The position numbers and the translations under genes were made by a program. Source: Dyella sp. M7H15-1 (GTDB taxonomy: Bacteria; Pseudomonadota; Gammaproteobacteria; Xanthomonadales; Rhodanobacteraceae). From it: 64,000 nucleotides of DNA. The stretch lies in the NCBI RefSeq assembly GCF_004114615.1, contig NZ_CP035300.1, positions 496,001 through 560,000 on the forward strand. Reading direction: 5' to 3'. The stretch's first letter is position 1; each line of letters begins with the position of its first letter. The notes beneath the pieces are model-generated. The model saw only the letters and a list, made by a program, of their open reading frames with translations, had not been told where the DNA came from and did not search any database. Below are positions 62,850 through 64,000 of this stretch, one piece after another.

Positions 62850-63626
62850 CTACTTTTCGACGAACGCGCGCTCGATCACGTAGTCACCTGGCTCACGCGT
62901 GCGTGGCGAGGCTTTGAAACCACGCGCATCGAGTAGGGCGCACAGGTCATCCAGCATCGCGGGGCTGCCGCACAGCATCAGGCGATCGATTTCCGGATTG
63001 AGTGGCGGTAGGCCGATCGCCTGGCTCATCGCGCCATCGACGATGTTGTCGGTGATGCGTCCACGATGGCGGAACGGTTCGCGGGTGACGGCGGGATAAT
63101 AGATGAGTTTTTCGCGCACCAGCTCGCCAAGGTATTCGTGCTGCGGCAGCTCGTTCTGCAAGTAGTCCGAATAAGCCAGATCGTTGATCTGGCGCACGCC
63201 GTGGGCCAGCACGATCGTGTCGTACTGCGCGTAGGTGGCCGGATCGCGGATGATGCTCATGAACGGCGCAAGGCCCGTGCCGGTGCCGAGCAGATACAGA
63301 TGCTTGCCGGGCTTCAGGTCCGTCAGCACGAGGGTGCCGGTGGGCTTGCGGCTTATGGTGAGCGAGTTGCCGGGCTTCAGGTGCTGCAGGCGCGAGGTGA
63401 GCGGACCATTTGGCACCTTGATCGAAAAGAATTCCAGGTGTTCTTCCCACGCCGCGCTGGCGATCGAATAGGCGCGCATCAACGGCCGGCCATCCACTTC
63501 CAAGCCGATCATCACGAACTGCCCGCTATCAAAGCGGAAGCCTGGATCGCGCGTGGTGCGGAAGCTGAAAAGGTTGTCGTTCCAGTGATGGACATCAAGA
63601 ACTTGCTCGGTCGCCAAAGCCACCAT
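62850..63626 (-). CDS. fpr: Ferredoxin-NADP+ reductase
   Basis: The 258-residue protein has the FAD motif LMRAYSIAS near 51-59 and the FAD/phosphate segment ISRKPTGTLVL. The NADP domain has LLGTGTGLAPFMSIIRD near 112, and ILAHGVR- and LCGSPAML-type segments (VLAHGVRQIND, LMLCGSPAML). The length and C-terminal ERAFVEK match the bacterial Fpr subclass. It moves electrons between NADPH and ferredoxin or flavodoxin. It stands alone and is convergent with the kinase-like gene. Confidence 0.94.
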   Translation of the reverse strand: MVALATEQVLDVHHWNDNLFSFRTTRDPGFRFDSGQFVMIGLEVDGRPLMRAYSIASAAWEEHLEFFSIKVPNGPLTSRLQHLKPGNSLTISRKPTGTLVLTDLKPGKHLYLLGTGTGLAPFMSIIRDPATYAQYDTIVLAHGVRQINDLAYSDYLQNELPQHEYLGELVREKLIYYPAVTREPFRHRGRITDNIVDGAMSQAIGLPPLNPEIDRLMLCGSPAMLDDLCALLDARGFKASPRTREPGDYVIERAFVEK

Positions 63627-64000
63627 GGTTAATCTTCTCGGGTTGTGCGTTAGGGTAATGCACGCTGTGCGGCACAGCGGCTTGCTCGCGGGGAGGGCTG
63701 GGGGCCATTTGCCGTACGAGCGCCGGGTGTCAACCCGACGATGAGCGACATAGATTACGCGATTCGATCCGTTTTCGCGTTAGGAAGGGGCCATTCAGGA
63801 GGGGTTGTCGCGCGTTCAACACGTTGCGGCCTTCCCTTGGCGCGCCATCTTTGCGATGGTTTATCGTGCTTCGAAAGCAGTTATGTAGGATCACTTTTTT
63901 TGAACTGTACCCAAAGACGTAAAAACTCTCTGGGTTGCGCGCCGTTATTTGACGCTACGTTGTTATACGTGACACTGCTACTCCTCTTCGATTGGTTGCT
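63627..64000. other. Upstream region of fpr, no gene recognised
   Basis: About 370 bases contain only short frames. It should hold the fpr promoter; the right edge of the window cuts the neighbouring unit. Confidence 0.4.

Overview
The window is GC-rich, densely coded DNA from a gammaproteobacterium, most likely of the Xanthomonadales/Rhodanobacteraceae group (Dyella, Luteibacter or Frateuria-like). This placement is inferred from the housekeeping gene set and order (yggX-mutY-asmA-like-ftsY / rsmD-coaD / ferredoxin-ggt, FabV as enoyl-ACP reductase, split pnt genes) and was not checked by a database search.

Left third (1 to about 17,400): a specialised-metabolism region. One minus-strand operon (6987 to 1, running off the window) encodes an exported di-heme cytochrome/beta-propeller, an exported GlcG/HbpS protein, an acyl-CoA synthetase-type AMP ligase, a heme-oxygenase-like di-iron protein and a flavin-dependent halogenase-like protein. 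A second minus-strand operon (11932 to 8229) encodes an EntA-like dehydrogenase, a degenerate class II DAHP synthase, an isochorismate synthase and a VOC protein. An EntB-like isochorismatase and a class II aldolase flank it. Together, EntC/EntB/EntA-like activities predict a 2,3-dihydroxybenzoate-type aromatic unit. A TetR-family gene (7582) lies between the operons. The same 14-base palindrome, ataacgatcgttat, occupies the 17-base spacer between -35 and -10 boxes of three minus-strand promoters (before the cytochrome operon, before the dehydrogenase operon, and before a tautomerase at 16648). The palindrome copy before the cytochrome operon is imperfect. This defines a small regulon. Exported NHL-propeller and cupin proteins lie between the aldolase and the tautomerase.

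Middle (about 17,400 to 37,000): accessory and stress genes. The most notable is a compact, apparently undescribed graspetide (omega-ester peptide) locus: a 58-residue precursor (19993-20169), an attenuator-like hairpin, and an ATP-grasp ligase (18832-19926), next to a divergent secreted protein. Then come a membrane-anchored Mrr-like protein, a creatininase-like protein, another YVTN propeller, fabV, a 2OG dioxygenase, an alpha/beta hydrolase, small periplasmic proteins, a ChaA-type exchanger, a thioredoxin/CcdA pair and a large orphan hybrid kinase. Two structured non-coding elements (31409-31702 and 33083-33248) lie here.

Right part (37,000 to 64,000): tRNA-Phe and mostly housekeeping genes. 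These include DNA repair (mutY, an ExoIX-like nuclease), protein targeting (ftsY), ribosome methylation (rsmD), CoA synthesis (coaD), glutathione breakdown (ggt), transhydrogenase genes split by an ECF sigma operon on the other strand, a Kir channel, pncA, a cardiolipin synthase operon, an IS5-family element that has interrupted a hemolysin III remnant, a RIO-like kinase and ferredoxin-NADP reductase.
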